DNA of 62,488 bases from Planctomycetaceae bacterium (lineage in GTDB: Bacteria; Planctomycetota; Phycisphaerae; Phycisphaerales; UBA1924), in NCBI GenBank assembly GCA_027487735.1, contig JAIYDA010000006.1:1-62488 (forward strand), read 5' to 3'. The notes beneath the pieces are model-generated. The model was given only the letters and a program-made list of their open reading frames with translations, was not told where the DNA came from and did not search any database. Shown piece by piece: positions 8,477 to 16,569 of the stretch. Made by a program: the position numbers and the translations under genes. Every line of letters begins with the position of its first letter. Position 1 is the stretch's first letter.

Positions 8477-8764
8477 TTACTGCTCCCCAGGGGCCCCTTC
8501 TTTTGAATCCGCAGGGCAGCCGTTGTTCGCCGGAATCGTGGCGCACGTTGCGAGGCACGCGTTACGAGTGGCATCCTTTGCTGGATCTGACAGCGGATTA
8601 AAATGCGTGCAGCACCGAGTACACGCTCGCGCGCACACGGAGGTGTTGCAAGTCGAGTCGTTTGTGTGTTCCTTCTTGTCGATTGGATTTGTCCACGCGA
8701 AAAGTGTCGTCGCGGCCAAGCAAATGACGCCGCCGCCAATCCACCAACTATTCGAGTTCTTCAT
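8477..8764 (-). CDS. small cysteine-rich membrane-anchored protein
   Basis: A 95-residue protein. The ATG at 8764 is chosen because AAGGAG lies 6 nt before it; the ORF itself extends to 8872 but that leader reads through promoter DNA. Residues about 5-25 (SWWIGGGVICLAATTLFAW) form a membrane anchor or uncleaved signal. After it come nine cysteines in a compact pattern (TCNTSVCARACTRCC, then ACLATCATIPANNGC), which suggests disulfides or metal binding in the periplasm. No family is recognised. It is the first gene of a two-gene unit with the 241-residue membrane protein and is read from a promoter containing a poly-G spacer. Confidence 0.7.
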   Translation of the reverse strand: MKNSNSWWIGGGVICLAATTLFAWTNPIDKKEHTNDSTCNTSVCARACTRCCTHFNPLSDPAKDATRNACLATCATIPANNGCPADSKEGAPGEQ

Positions 8765-8842
8765 GGTTTTCTCCTTGTAACAAGCCCGCTGCGAGATGCC
8801 TCGCGATGTCCGCCGCTCACTCGTGAACAGCGATGTCGGTAG

Positions 8843-8872
8843 ACAATACCCCCCCCCCCCTCTTACTGTCAA
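8843..8872 (-). promoter_or_regulatory. promoter TTGACA-N18-TATTGT with a 12-G tract as spacer
   Basis: On the minus strand a perfect -35 TTGACA (8867-8872) and a -10 TATTGT (8843-8848) are 18 nt apart. Twelve of the 18 spacer bases are an unbroken run of G. The predicted start is about 70 nt before the cysteine-rich gene, which has a good Shine-Dalgarno. Because spacing sets promoter strength (17 is optimal), slippage of the tract could switch expression. The -35 touches the start of the divergent prepilin-like gene. Confidence 0.55.
8849..8860. repeat. homopolymer, 12 C on the plus strand
   Basis: An uninterrupted C12 tract inside the promoter spacer of the leftward gene pair and just before the prepilin-like gene. 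If translation of the latter began at the upstream ATG at 8833, the tract would be coding (Pro codons) and slippage would also frameshift it. Confidence 0.95.
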
Positions 8873-8874
8873 GC

Positions 8875-9636
8875 ATGATGTCGAGAAAAAATGCTGACTT
8901 TCGCAAAGCCTTCACGCTCATCGAGTTGCTGGTCTGCATCGCCATCATCGTCGTGCTCGTAGGCCTCATCGTCGTGGGTGCAGGACGCGTGCGTGAATCG
9001 GGCCGTCGGACCATCTGCCTGTCGAACCTCAGGCAGAACGCGGTCGCGTTCGCGAGTTACGCAAATACCTGGAGGGACACGATGCCCTTCTTTGGAAAGG
9101 CTGATGGGTTCCCGTCGTTCACGAATGCGGGCATCGAGCTGGAGTTTGGCGCTCAATCGTTTCACTGGCCGCTGGCTTTGCAAGATGAACTCGGCGGGCA
9201 GTTCTACAACCCCACCGTCAGTTGCCCAAACAGCAGCACGAGCGACATTGTGCGTCAGAAAGGTGTGAAGTTCCTTTTGTCGGAGTATCCGCCCAGCTTT
9301 GTGATGATGTCCAACTACATGTACAGCATGACATTTACGATTGTGCCCGAGGCATTCGTCGCAGGGACCGATCGCGAGGTGCCGTCGGTGCGAGCACCGA
9401 GCAAGTTGTCGAGCGTCACGTTTCCGAGTGCAAAGGGCGTGCTCATCGAGACCAATCCGTACCACCGGGCTACCCGCAAACCGAATGAGAGGGCGGGCCC
9501 GACGGACCTTGTCGGGGTGGCGTTCGTCGATGGCTCATGCGAGCACCGCAAGCTTCAAAATTTTAAGGCGCCCGTTTCGAGTGAGTTGTTCCCGGTACTC
9601 TCAACAGTGAACGGCTATCGGGGTGTCGACCGATGA
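8875..9636 (+). CDS. prepilin-like protein with N-terminal methylation motif
   Basis: A type II secretion pseudopilin-like or DUF1559-like protein, of a kind very abundant in Planctomycetota. From the ATG at 8875 it is 253 residues. A short basic leader is followed by KAFTLIELLVCIAIIVVLVGL, the classic prepilin peptidase site (cleavage before FTLIE, with Glu at position 5) and hydrophobic helix. The rest is a secreted domain beginning CLSNLRQNAVAFASYAN, typical of this family, and ending with a putative VAFVDGSCEHRKL strand. A start at 8833 is open, but it would place a proline/leucine run ahead of the leader peptide. No pilus assembly genes are nearby. Confidence 0.8.
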   Translation: MMSRKNADFRKAFTLIELLVCIAIIVVLVGLIVVGAGRVRESGRRTICLSNLRQNAVAFASYANTWRDTMPFFGKADGFPSFTNAGIELEFGAQSFHWPLALQDELGGQFYNPTVSCPNSSTSDIVRQKGVKFLLSEYPPSFVMMSNYMYSMTFTIVPEAFVAGTDREVPSVRAPSKLSSVTFPSAKGVLIETNPYHRATRKPNERAGPTDLVGVAFVDGSCEHRKLQNFKAPVSSELFPVLSTVNGYRGVDR

Positions 9637-9658
9637 GCAAGACCGCTGCACGCAACAT

Positions 9659-12600
9659 CTAGCGCGCGGGCCTGCTGCGCACGCCTGGGGGCGGGGGTTT
9701 GCGGGTGGGGGGCTTGGGAGATTGCGAAGTGGGCTGGGCCCGCGATGTTGCGGACACGCCGTTTGGCTTTGCATCGCTCGCGCGGTCGCTGCGTGGGGCG
9801 GGAGTGGTCGACGCATGCCCGATCAATCGCAGGCGCTTGCGCAGCACGAGCAGCAGCGTTTGCGGTTGCAGCGTCTGCGGAGGCGGACGGAAGTAGACCA
9901 TGGGCAGGCCTGCGGGGCTGGGGCGGCTTGCGGCATCCGCATTTCTTGCCTCGCTCGCGGGGGGCAGCAGCGTGAGCGTGCCCGCGAGCGCGGGGTCGCG
10001 CGGGGCGTCTTGCTTCAGGTCGGCGATGAGTCGCTGCGGGTCGGTGGTGTGGAAGACGACGTCTTTCTCGCGCACGGCTGCGCTGCGCACGCCTCGCTCG
10101 GCAAGGGCGAGGCGGAGCTGGACCAGATCGAACAACGCCTGCGTGGCGTGCGGAGGCGTGCCATAGGCATCGACGACCTCGCTCCAGGCGTTGTGCAGCT
10201 GCTGCTCGTCGCTCGCGAGCGCGAGGCGGCGATAGACGCCAAGGCGGCGACCATCACTCGGGATGTACGCCTTGGAGATGGTGCCCACGACGCCGATCTC
10301 GACGCTCGTGCCGCTGGGGGCGAGGGGCGGGGGCTCGTTGCGCAGCTCGTGGGCGGCTTGCTCGAGGAGCTGGCAATACATCTCGTAGCCCACGGCGGCG
10401 ATGTGCCCGCTCTGCTCGGGCCCCAGGATGTTGCCCGCGCCGCGGATCTCCAGGTCGCGCATCGCGATCTTGAAGCCCGCGCCGAGCATGCTGTATTGCT
10501 CGATTGCGCGCAAGCGCTTGGTTGCGGTGTCCTTCACGGGGCGGGTCTCGGGCAGCAGCAGGTAGCAGTAGGCACGCTCCTTGCTGCGCCCCACGCGCCC
10601 GCGCAGCTGGTGCAGCTCGCTGAGGCCAAAGCGGTCGGCGTCGTTGATGATCATCGTGTTCGCGGTCGCGATGTCGATGCCGCTCTCGATGATGGTGGTG
10701 CTGACGAGGATGTCGGCCTCGCGGCGCATGAACTTGAGCATCACCTCTTCGAGCTCGCTCGCGTCCATCTGCCCGTGCCCGTGCACGACGCGGGCTTTGT
10801 TGTCCGAGAGTCTGCGCACCTCGTCGGCGACGCTCTGCAGGTCGCTGATGCGGTTGTGCACGAAGTAGACCTGCCCCTCGCGCGCGAGCTCGCGGGCGAT
10901 GGCCTGGCGGATGCGCTGAGGGTTGTAGGGCGTGACCTCGGTCACGATCGCGCGGCGATCGGCGGGGGGCGTTGTCAGGCTGCTGATGTCGCGGATGCCC
11001 AGCATCGCCATGTGCAGCGTGCGCGGGATGGGCGTGGCGCTGAGCGTGAGCACATCGACGGTCATGCGCAGCCTCAGCAGTTGCTCCTTGTGCTCGACGC
11101 CGAAGCGCTGCTCTTCGTCGATGATGACGAGACCCAGGTCGGCGAAGACGACGTCTTGGCTGAGCACGCGGTGGGTGCCCACGATGACGTCGACGCTGCC
11201 GCGACGCAGGTCGGCGAGGACCTCGCGCACCTGCGCGTCGGTTTTAAAGCGGCTGATGCTCTCGATGCGGAACGGAAAGCCCGCGAAGCGTGCCTTGAAG
11301 GTGCGCTCGTGCTGCTCGCAGAGCACCGTGGTGGGCACGAGCACCGCGACTTGCTTGCCAAACTCGACGGACTTGAAGGCAGCGCGGATCGCGAGCTCGG
11401 TCTTGCCAAAGCCCACGTCGCCGCAGATCAGGCGATCCATCGGGCGATTGGCGTGCATGTCGCGCTTCATCTCTTGCAGGGTGGCGGCCTGGTCGGGCGT
11501 GAGCTCGTGCGGGAAGGCAGCCTCAAACTCGCCCTGCCAGATGGTGTCGTGCGGATAGGAGATGCCCGGCAGATGCTCGCGCGCGGCACGCACGCGGAGC
11601 ATCTCTGCCGCGAGGTCCTTCACGCTCCCCAGCACGCGCTCCTTCTGGCTCTTCCAGCGTTGCCCGCCCAGCGAGCTGAGCGGGGGCTTGCCCGCGAAGC
11701 CGCCCACATACTTCTGCACGAGGTCGACTTGCATCGCGGGCACGTAGAGGCGCGAGGGGCCCGCAAACTCGAGGACGAGGTATTCCTGCGCGTCGTCTTC
11801 GGGCGGGGTGGCCTGCTCGGTGGCGGCGAGGCTGTCGGCGCTCGTCTGCGGCTTTGCACTCGCGCGAGGGGCGAGCTTGGACTTTCGCTGCGCGAGGCTT
11901 GCCAGGGGCACTGTGCTCCCCGCCTTGCTCGCCTCGATGCGGCGCTGCGTCTGGGCATCGATGCTGGGCAGCTCGCGCGGGCGCATGAGTGTGAGGCCCA
12001 GGTACTTCGCGATGCCGTGGTCGACATGCACCACATAGTCACCCTCTTGAAAATCGAGGAAGGTGTCCATCGCGCGCCCCGCGCGCACGGTGCGCACGCC
12101 CTTGCGTGGCGCGAAGCGACCGACCATCTCATGGAAGGGCACGACGGCGACGCGGGCCTCGGGCAGGGGCACGCCCTGGACGACGAATCCGCGATGCACA
12201 TAGGCCACGGTGCTGTCGCACAGGCCTGTGGTGAGCAGCTGCGGTGCGTGCTGGGCGAGCAGCTCTTGCAAGCGCTGGTGCTCGCCCTCGGTGTGGCACG
12301 CGACGAGCACGCGCCCGGGTGCGCCGCTGCGCTCGCTGCTTGCAAGCTCGGCAAGCTCGCGCAGGGCCTGGGGCAGGTCCTTCGAGAACGAGGGCAGGGG
12401 CGAGATCGCGAGGTCGATGCGCTCGCTGGCTTGCTGCGCGCCGCTGGAGAACTGGTTGACCTCGGCAAGAGCCGCGAACCGCGACTCGAGCAGCTTGAGC
12501 ACTGCGGGCGGGCCCACGATGCCGCGGCCGTCGGGCACGCGCTCGAAGTAGCCTCGCCCTTGCTCAACCACTTCCAGCGTCTCGGCGAGGATCACGACGC

Positions 12601-13432
12601 TCTCGCGCGGCAGGAGCTCGAGAAAGTTCGTGGTTGCTGCGCTGCTGGTCGCGGCGGTCTCGGCGCTGGCAGCAAAGAGCTGGGCCTCGTCGAGCTTGCG
12701 GTCGCTGGCGAGGGTCTGCTGGTCGATCTCCATGACGCGTTCGACGTCGTCGCCAAAGAACTCGATGCGCAGGGGCACGGGCTCGCCCGCATCGCGCGTC
12801 GCGGGGGCGATGGGGAAGATGTCGAGCAGGCCGCCACGCACGGAGAAGTCGCCCGGCTCTTCGATCGCGTCGCAGCGCGAGTAGCCCACGCCCGCGAGCC
12901 ACGCCGCGAGGCCCTGGGGCCCCCCCACCACCTTGCCCGTGCGATCACGCAGTGGCCCCTCGCGCACCACGAGCGAGAGGCGCTGGGCCTGCTGCACCGC
13001 GGGCATGAGCTGCATGAGCGAGGCGATTGCGCAGATGAAAATGGGGGCGACTCCAGAGGTGTCGGTGCCTCCAAGGCTCGACAGCTTCTGGGCTGCGCCC
13101 GCAATGCGCAGACGCTCGGCGAACGCCTCGATGTAGACCGCGCTGCTGGCGTCGCTCGCGGCGGATGCGCCGATGGGGAGCGCGGGCAGGCGTGCGCACA
13201 GCAGGCCCGCACCAAGCAGCTCTTGCTCGGCTTCCTCAGCGTCGTCGAGGTGAGCCGTCACGAGCACGATGGGCACCGCGAGCCCGCGCGCAAGGCCCGC
13301 GACGACGGCTGTGGTGCTGGAGCCCGCGCTGCCCGTGGCGACGATGCGCTTGCCCTCGCGCAGCGCGTGCGCGAGCAGGCCCACCTGAGGTGAAGCGGCC
13401 ATTGCGAGCAGCGGGTGGGACGGGGGGCCCAC
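9659..13432 (-). CDS. mfd: transcription-repair coupling factor
   Basis: Mfd displaces RNA polymerase stalled at DNA lesions and recruits UvrA. The 1257 residues contain, in order: a UvrB-like N-terminal module (LLDIFPI, PLRIEFFGDDVERV), a CarD-like polymerase interaction domain (YVVHVDHGIAKYLGL), a DEAD-type translocase with Walker A GDVGFGKTE (Lys677), DEEQRFG (Walker B), LSATPIPRTLH and RGRVGRS (motif VI), and a C-terminal TRCF domain. Length is close to the usual 1150-1200. The GTG at 13432 is preceded by TACGCT seven nt upstream and no Shine-Dalgarno; an ATG at 13402 is the alternative. It converges with the prepilin gene 22 bp away. The C-terminal 60 residues are low-complexity Pro/Arg/Ser. 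Confidence 0.97.
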   Translation of the reverse strand: MGPPSHPLLAMAASPQVGLLAHALREGKRIVATGSAGSSTTAVVAGLARGLAVPIVLVTAHLDDAEEAEQELLGAGLLCARLPALPIGASAASDASSAVYIEAFAERLRIAGAAQKLSSLGGTDTSGVAPIFICAIASLMQLMPAVQQAQRLSLVVREGPLRDRTGKVVGGPQGLAAWLAGVGYSRCDAIEEPGDFSVRGGLLDIFPIAPATRDAGEPVPLRIEFFGDDVERVMEIDQQTLASDRKLDEAQLFAASAETAATSSAATTNFLELLPRESVVILAETLEVVEQGRGYFERVPDGRGIVGPPAVLKLLESRFAALAEVNQFSSGAQQASERIDLAISPLPSFSKDLPQALRELAELASSERSGAPGRVLVACHTEGEHQRLQELLAQHAPQLLTTGLCDSTVAYVHRGFVVQGVPLPEARVAVVPFHEMVGRFAPRKGVRTVRAGRAMDTFLDFQEGDYVVHVDHGIAKYLGLTLMRPRELPSIDAQTQRRIEASKAGSTVPLASLAQRKSKLAPRASAKPQTSADSLAATEQATPPEDDAQEYLVLEFAGPSRLYVPAMQVDLVQKYVGGFAGKPPLSSLGGQRWKSQKERVLGSVKDLAAEMLRVRAAREHLPGISYPHDTIWQGEFEAAFPHELTPDQAATLQEMKRDMHANRPMDRLICGDVGFGKTELAIRAAFKSVEFGKQVAVLVPTTVLCEQHERTFKARFAGFPFRIESISRFKTDAQVREVLADLRRGSVDVIVGTHRVLSQDVVFADLGLVIIDEEQRFGVEHKEQLLRLRMTVDVLTLSATPIPRTLHMAMLGIRDISSLTTPPADRRAIVTEVTPYNPQRIRQAIARELAREGQVYFVHNRISDLQSVADEVRRLSDNKARVVHGHGQMDASELEEVMLKFMRREADILVSTTIIESGIDIATANTMIINDADRFGLSELHQLRGRVGRSKERAYCYLLLPETRPVKDTATKRLRAIEQYSMLGAGFKIAMRDLEIRGAGNILGPEQSGHIAAVGYEMYCQLLEQAAHELRNEPPPLAPSGTSVEIGVVGTISKAYIPSDGRRLGVYRRLALASDEQQLHNAWSEVVDAYGTPPHATQALFDLVQLRLALAERGVRSAAVREKDVVFHTTDPQRLIADLKQDAPRDPALAGTLTLLPPASEARNADAASRPSPAGLPMVYFRPPPQTLQPQTLLLVLRKRLRLIGHASTTPAPRSDRASDAKPNGVSATSRAQPTSQSPKPPTRKPPPPGVRSRPAR

Positions 13433-13445
13433 GGGGCAGAGCGTA
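13433..13445 (-). promoter_or_regulatory. candidate -10 element TACGCT of leaderless mfd
   Basis: TACGCT (13440-13445) lies 7 nt before the GTG of mfd. It matches TANNNT but only half of TATAAT, so it is weaker than the other leaderless candidates. Confidence 0.35.
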
Positions 13446-13480
13446 GACGGGATCGCAAGTTGAAGAATTTATGTGGCCCC

Positions 13481-13515
13481 TTGCAGGGCGATGAGAAATC
13501 GGTTAGACTGGCCCG
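13481..13515 (+). promoter_or_regulatory. promoter TTGCAG-N17-TAGACT abutting a GTG start
   Basis: TTGCAG (13481-13486) and TAGACT (13504-13509) are exactly 17 nt apart. The GTG of the next gene begins 6 nt after the -10, so the transcript should start at the first codon. A near-identical pair (TTGCAC-N16-TAGACT) precedes the gene at 16416, which supports both. Confidence 0.6.
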
Positions 13516-15036
13516 GTGCCGCCGCAGGATGACGCACAGACTCGTGGAGGCAAGGAACCCTCAGAAGGGGGCGGCGAAGGACCGCGTCTGCCGCGAACGC
13601 CGTGGGACAAGTCGGCTGCGTCGGGAGGGACGCCCTCGAGCGGCGGGAGTGCGAGTGCGGGCCCGGGCTCACTCGAACAGGCCGCGGAGGCGCCGACGTT
13701 TCGCATGCTGACGGCCGAGCTGGTGCAGTGGGGCGCGGAGGGGATTGACTTTCTTGGTGCGTCGCTTGCGTGGCTTGGCGCGTATGTGCTTGTTTGGCCC
13801 ACTCCATTGCAGAAGGGTGTGCAGGGCAGTTCGAGGTATCTGCGTGAGCTTGCGAGGCAGGGGAGGGCTCAGTCGCTGCAACTGACGCCCAAGTCGGCGA
13901 AGGCGACGAACGACTACACGGAGGTGCATCGGGTCGGCGAGCCCGTGAGCCAGAACATCATCGCAAACAACCTGCTGCAGCGGGGCATCTTGATTGCGCT
14001 GATCATCGCGCTGGTGCTCTACATCTTTGGATTCGTTGACACCGCGCGCGACGGCAACGAGGGGCGAAGGCTGGAGCGACTGAAGCAGCGCGAAGAGCTG
14101 ATGACGCAGTTCGCGTCTGCGATTCCGCGCGGAGCGTTTGAGACCAACAAGCTCGTGAGGATCAAGCACAGGCTCATCGGGCTGCGCAACAACGTGCCTG
14201 GGTATTCCGCCGCGAGTATCGACGCCGTAGACGCAGAGTTTGACGCTCAGCACAAGCAGTGGGCCGAGCAGCCGCACTTTGCGTCGCTGGTGGTGCTGGC
14301 GGATGCGAGGTTTGTCGCGCCATATCGCACGCAAACCGCGAGCGGCTTCGTGATTCGCGAGGGCCATGAGCTGGTGGCCCGCCTGGACATGCAGCTGAAG
14401 CTGCTGAGCGACCTCTGCCATTTGCTGATTGAGATCGATGCTGGCACGCTGACGCTCGACGACGGCAAGACGGACAAAATGCTGTTCCTCACCAACTACT
14501 ACAAGAACTGCTTCGTCTGGCACGATTCGTATTTTCAGAAGCTGGTCGATGACACCTCCGGAGTGCAGTGGATCTATGCCAAGGACTTGCAGAGCAAGCT
14601 CGACAGCTTGTCGAAGGAGCCCTGCCGCATCTGCACGCTGATCCTCGACGAGCGCCGGGAGGCGCTGCGCGCCATCGTCGACCAGCGCGACTCGGCCATC
14701 AGTGATGCCGCTCGGACGGAGCTCGAGGACGAGGTGGAAAAAGCCCGGACACAACTTCGCGAGTTTCTCTCGGGCGCGCGGGCATCGCCCGAGAGCTCGG
14801 ACCACGCGCTGTTGAGCGCGGAACCTGCGATTGGCCCCGTGGTTGAGTGCGATGGCCTGGAATGCCGCCTGCACTGGGCCTCGACGCTGCGCGAGAGTTG
14901 CTACCAGGCGATTGAGCTCTTGAACCCGCAGATTGTCGAGACGATGGGGCAGATGATCGCCTCGCCCGAGCCCGGAAACACCTGGGCCGAGCGGAACATC
15001 TTTCGTCACTTTACCAGACTCATTGGCGCGGACTAG
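13516..15036 (+). CDS. membrane protein of unknown function
   Basis: A 506-residue protein from a GTG that lies 6 nt after a TAGACT -10 box, so probably translated from a leaderless mRNA. The first 60 residues are low-complexity Gly/Ser/Pro. Hydrophobic segments are visible at about residues 78-96 (DFLGASLAWLGAYVLVW) and 155-173 (GILIALIIALVLYIFGFV). The large C-terminal part is soluble and helical, with charged stretches such as LERLKQREELM and a paired-cysteine stretch EPCRICTLIL. I do not recognise a family. It is divergent from mfd (83 bp) and followed by a small lipoprotein gene. Confidence 0.75.
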   Translation: MPPQDDAQTRGGKEPSEGGGEGPRLPRTPWDKSAASGGTPSSGGSASAGPGSLEQAAEAPTFRMLTAELVQWGAEGIDFLGASLAWLGAYVLVWPTPLQKGVQGSSRYLRELARQGRAQSLQLTPKSAKATNDYTEVHRVGEPVSQNIIANNLLQRGILIALIIALVLYIFGFVDTARDGNEGRRLERLKQREELMTQFASAIPRGAFETNKLVRIKHRLIGLRNNVPGYSAASIDAVDAEFDAQHKQWAEQPHFASLVVLADARFVAPYRTQTASGFVIREGHELVARLDMQLKLLSDLCHLLIEIDAGTLTLDDGKTDKMLFLTNYYKNCFVWHDSYFQKLVDDTSGVQWIYAKDLQSKLDSLSKEPCRICTLILDERREALRAIVDQRDSAISDAARTELEDEVEKARTQLREFLSGARASPESSDHALLSAEPAIGPVVECDGLECRLHWASTLRESCYQAIELLNPQIVETMGQMIASPEPGNTWAERNIFRHFTRLIGAD

Positions 15037-15086
15037 CGTGCACGTTGCACGCGACGTCGGCCGGCTTGTTTGCGATGGAGCTGACC

Positions 15087-15347
15087 ATGAAGACGACGAG
15101 GAAGATCTGTGGCGTGCTTGTTCTGACGGGCGGTTTCGCGCTCGGGGTGCTTGGCGGGTGTCAGTACGGCGGGTCCGGCGGCGTCGGCAAATCAGAAGGC
15201 GATGGTCGCGCAAGCACGACCCAATCCAAGCCACGGGCAAATCCGAATGCCACCGCAAGCCGCGGCAACAAAGGCTCGGGCTCAGCGGCGGGCACGCCAG
15301 CTTCGCTCAACCCGACGGATGCGAACGCCCGGAAGGCGACGCCTTGA
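15087..15347 (+). CDS. small lipoprotein
   Basis: 86 residues from the ATG at 15087, chosen because GGAG lies six nt before it. The N-terminus (MKTTRKICGVLVLTGGFALG) is a lipoprotein signal peptide and ends in the lipobox LGGC, giving a lipidated Cys. The mature part is a Gly/Ser/Asn/Thr-rich linker without recognisable domain. It starts 50 bp after the membrane protein gene and may share its transcript; a strong inverted repeat follows. Confidence 0.65.
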   Translation: MKTTRKICGVLVLTGGFALGVLGGCQYGGSGGVGKSEGDGRASTTQSKPRANPNATASRGNKGSGSAAGTPASLNPTDANARKATP

Positions 15348-15420
15348 ACTGACCGCCGCAGAGCTTTGGGTGAGGCGAGGGAGATTGCCCAGGGGCCGCC
15401 CATCGCCGCGACGAACAACC

Positions 15421-15461
15421 ATCGAGCGATCGCGGGCAGCCCCTGTCCGCGATCGCTCGAT
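15421..15461. terminator. 15-bp perfect inverted repeat between convergent genes
   Basis: A perfect 15-bp stem (15421-15435 with 15447-15461) with an 11-nt loop stands between the lipoprotein and the C39-like gene, which converge. It lacks a T run on either side, so it may act with Rho or serve as a two-way transcription or exonuclease barrier. The stem contains the octamer GCGATCGC twice. Confidence 0.6.
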
Positions 15462-15495
15462 GCGTTGGGAAGATGACATCGCTTCCTGGGTAGGA

Positions 15496-16416
15496 CTACC
15501 GCTCGCCCGCGTTGATCGGCAGCAGTGTCTTGTCGATCTGCTTGAGCAATCGCAGGGCGATCGTGCGTGAGAGGACAAAATCGGCACGCTCAACGAAGAC
15601 GCCCGGCGCGACGGTGTGCAGCGAGCCATCCCATGGGTCGACGTAGTGCACCGCGTAGATCTCGCCGGTTGTCGAGGCGCTGCCCTTGAGGTAGTTCGTC
15701 GCCTGGTCAATCGACCCAAGCTCGTCGGGCACGTAGTCGATCCCCGTGACGACGCAGATGTGGCCCAAGGATGGGCGACCATCCCCAGCTTCGGCCTGGG
15801 ACCAGTGTGGCGGACGTGAGAAGCCCACAATGAGCGGGTGCTGGGTGCCACCCTGGGCTGGCACAAAGGACTCACCAAGCTCGGTCGCGAGCACACCTTG
15901 TGATCGGGCAAGCGTGTCGAGCAGTTCGAGACCCCCTTCGGTGCTCGCCGTCATCACGAACTTGCCGCCACGCAGCATCGCGAGCGCGTTCTGTGCAACT
16001 CGCTCGGGGTCGAGTTGGTACTCCGGCGCGAGGGCGACGACCACCTCGATCTGCCCAGCAGCGGAAATGCTCTCGGCGCCCGCCCCTTCCGCAGATGGCG
16101 TACCCGCGGCGATCTTCCTCATCCGCTGGGCAATGGACGTCTCGGTATGTGGAGTATTCGGATCGTAGAAGCGGAAGATCATGGCGGCGGAGGCCGCCCA
16201 GCAGCTCTGGTCGGAGCTCTGCACAATCGGCTGGCTCTCGATGCTCGCAAGCCGCGCGGTGGCGAGTTGGGGGAGCGGGGTGGGCTGGCCCGCGGAGCCA
16301 CTCTCCGCAGATTCGGGCTTGTGATATCTCCAGGTAGAGCACGCTTGGAGCAGCAACGCACCCACGCCAAGCGTAACTAGTAAGCCGAGGCGAGCCGAGA
16401 CGAGTTTGCGATCCAT
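15496..16416 (-). CDS. papain-like C39-type cysteine protease lipoprotein
   Basis: A 306-residue lipoprotein: the signal peptide ends in LLLQAC, so Cys26 would be lipidated and the protein held in a membrane facing the periplasm. The rest resembles the papain-like C39 (peptidase_C39_2) fold. The nucleophile is in SDQSCWAAS (Cys72), the histidine in LGHICVV (His219), and the following DPWDG supplies the third residue. Members of this fold act as cysteine proteases or transglutaminase-like enzymes; the substrate is unknown. AAAGGA lies 7 nt before the ATG, and a TTGCAC-N16-TAGACT promoter lies at 16450-16477. Confidence 0.75.
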   Translation of the reverse strand: MDRKLVSARLGLLVTLGVGALLLQACSTWRYHKPESAESGSAGQPTPLPQLATARLASIESQPIVQSSDQSCWAASAAMIFRFYDPNTPHTETSIAQRMRKIAAGTPSAEGAGAESISAAGQIEVVVALAPEYQLDPERVAQNALAMLRGGKFVMTASTEGGLELLDTLARSQGVLATELGESFVPAQGGTQHPLIVGFSRPPHWSQAEAGDGRPSLGHICVVTGIDYVPDELGSIDQATNYLKGSASTTGEIYAVHYVDPWDGSLHTVAPGVFVERADFVLSRTIALRLLKQIDKTLLPINAGER

Positions 16417-16449
16417 GCGGTCTGTCCTTTCGAAAAATGGTGAACCGAC

Positions 16450-16477
16450 AGTCTACTGAAGTTCGTGCGGCGTGCAA
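16450..16477 (-). promoter_or_regulatory. promoter TTGCAC-N16-TAGACT
   Basis: -35 TTGCAC (16472-16477) and -10 TAGACT (16450-16455) on the minus strand give a leader of about 30 nt with a Shine-Dalgarno before the C39-like lipoprotein. The same -10 occurs at 13504 and 47674, suggesting the usual housekeeping promoter of this organism. Confidence 0.55.
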
Positions 16478-16558
16478 GGGGGCAGATTGTTAAACTTCTC
16501 GCGGGCATCACCCTAACCATCCTGCGACCCTCGCCGGGCACCAGTCTGACTGATTCAC

Positions 16559-16569
16559 TACAATCTCGC
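16559..16569 (+). promoter_or_regulatory. -10 element TACAAT of leaderless response regulator gene
   Basis: TACAAT (16559-16564), five of six matches to TATAAT, is followed by 5 nt and an ATG. No -35 match is evident. Spacing and hexamer are identical to those before mrp at 19739. Confidence 0.55.

Noticed and set aside
15421-15461. HIP1-type GCGATCGC sites
   Set aside because: The octamer occurs only as part of one inverted repeat and is not spread over the window, so it is not the cyanobacterial HIP1 signal.
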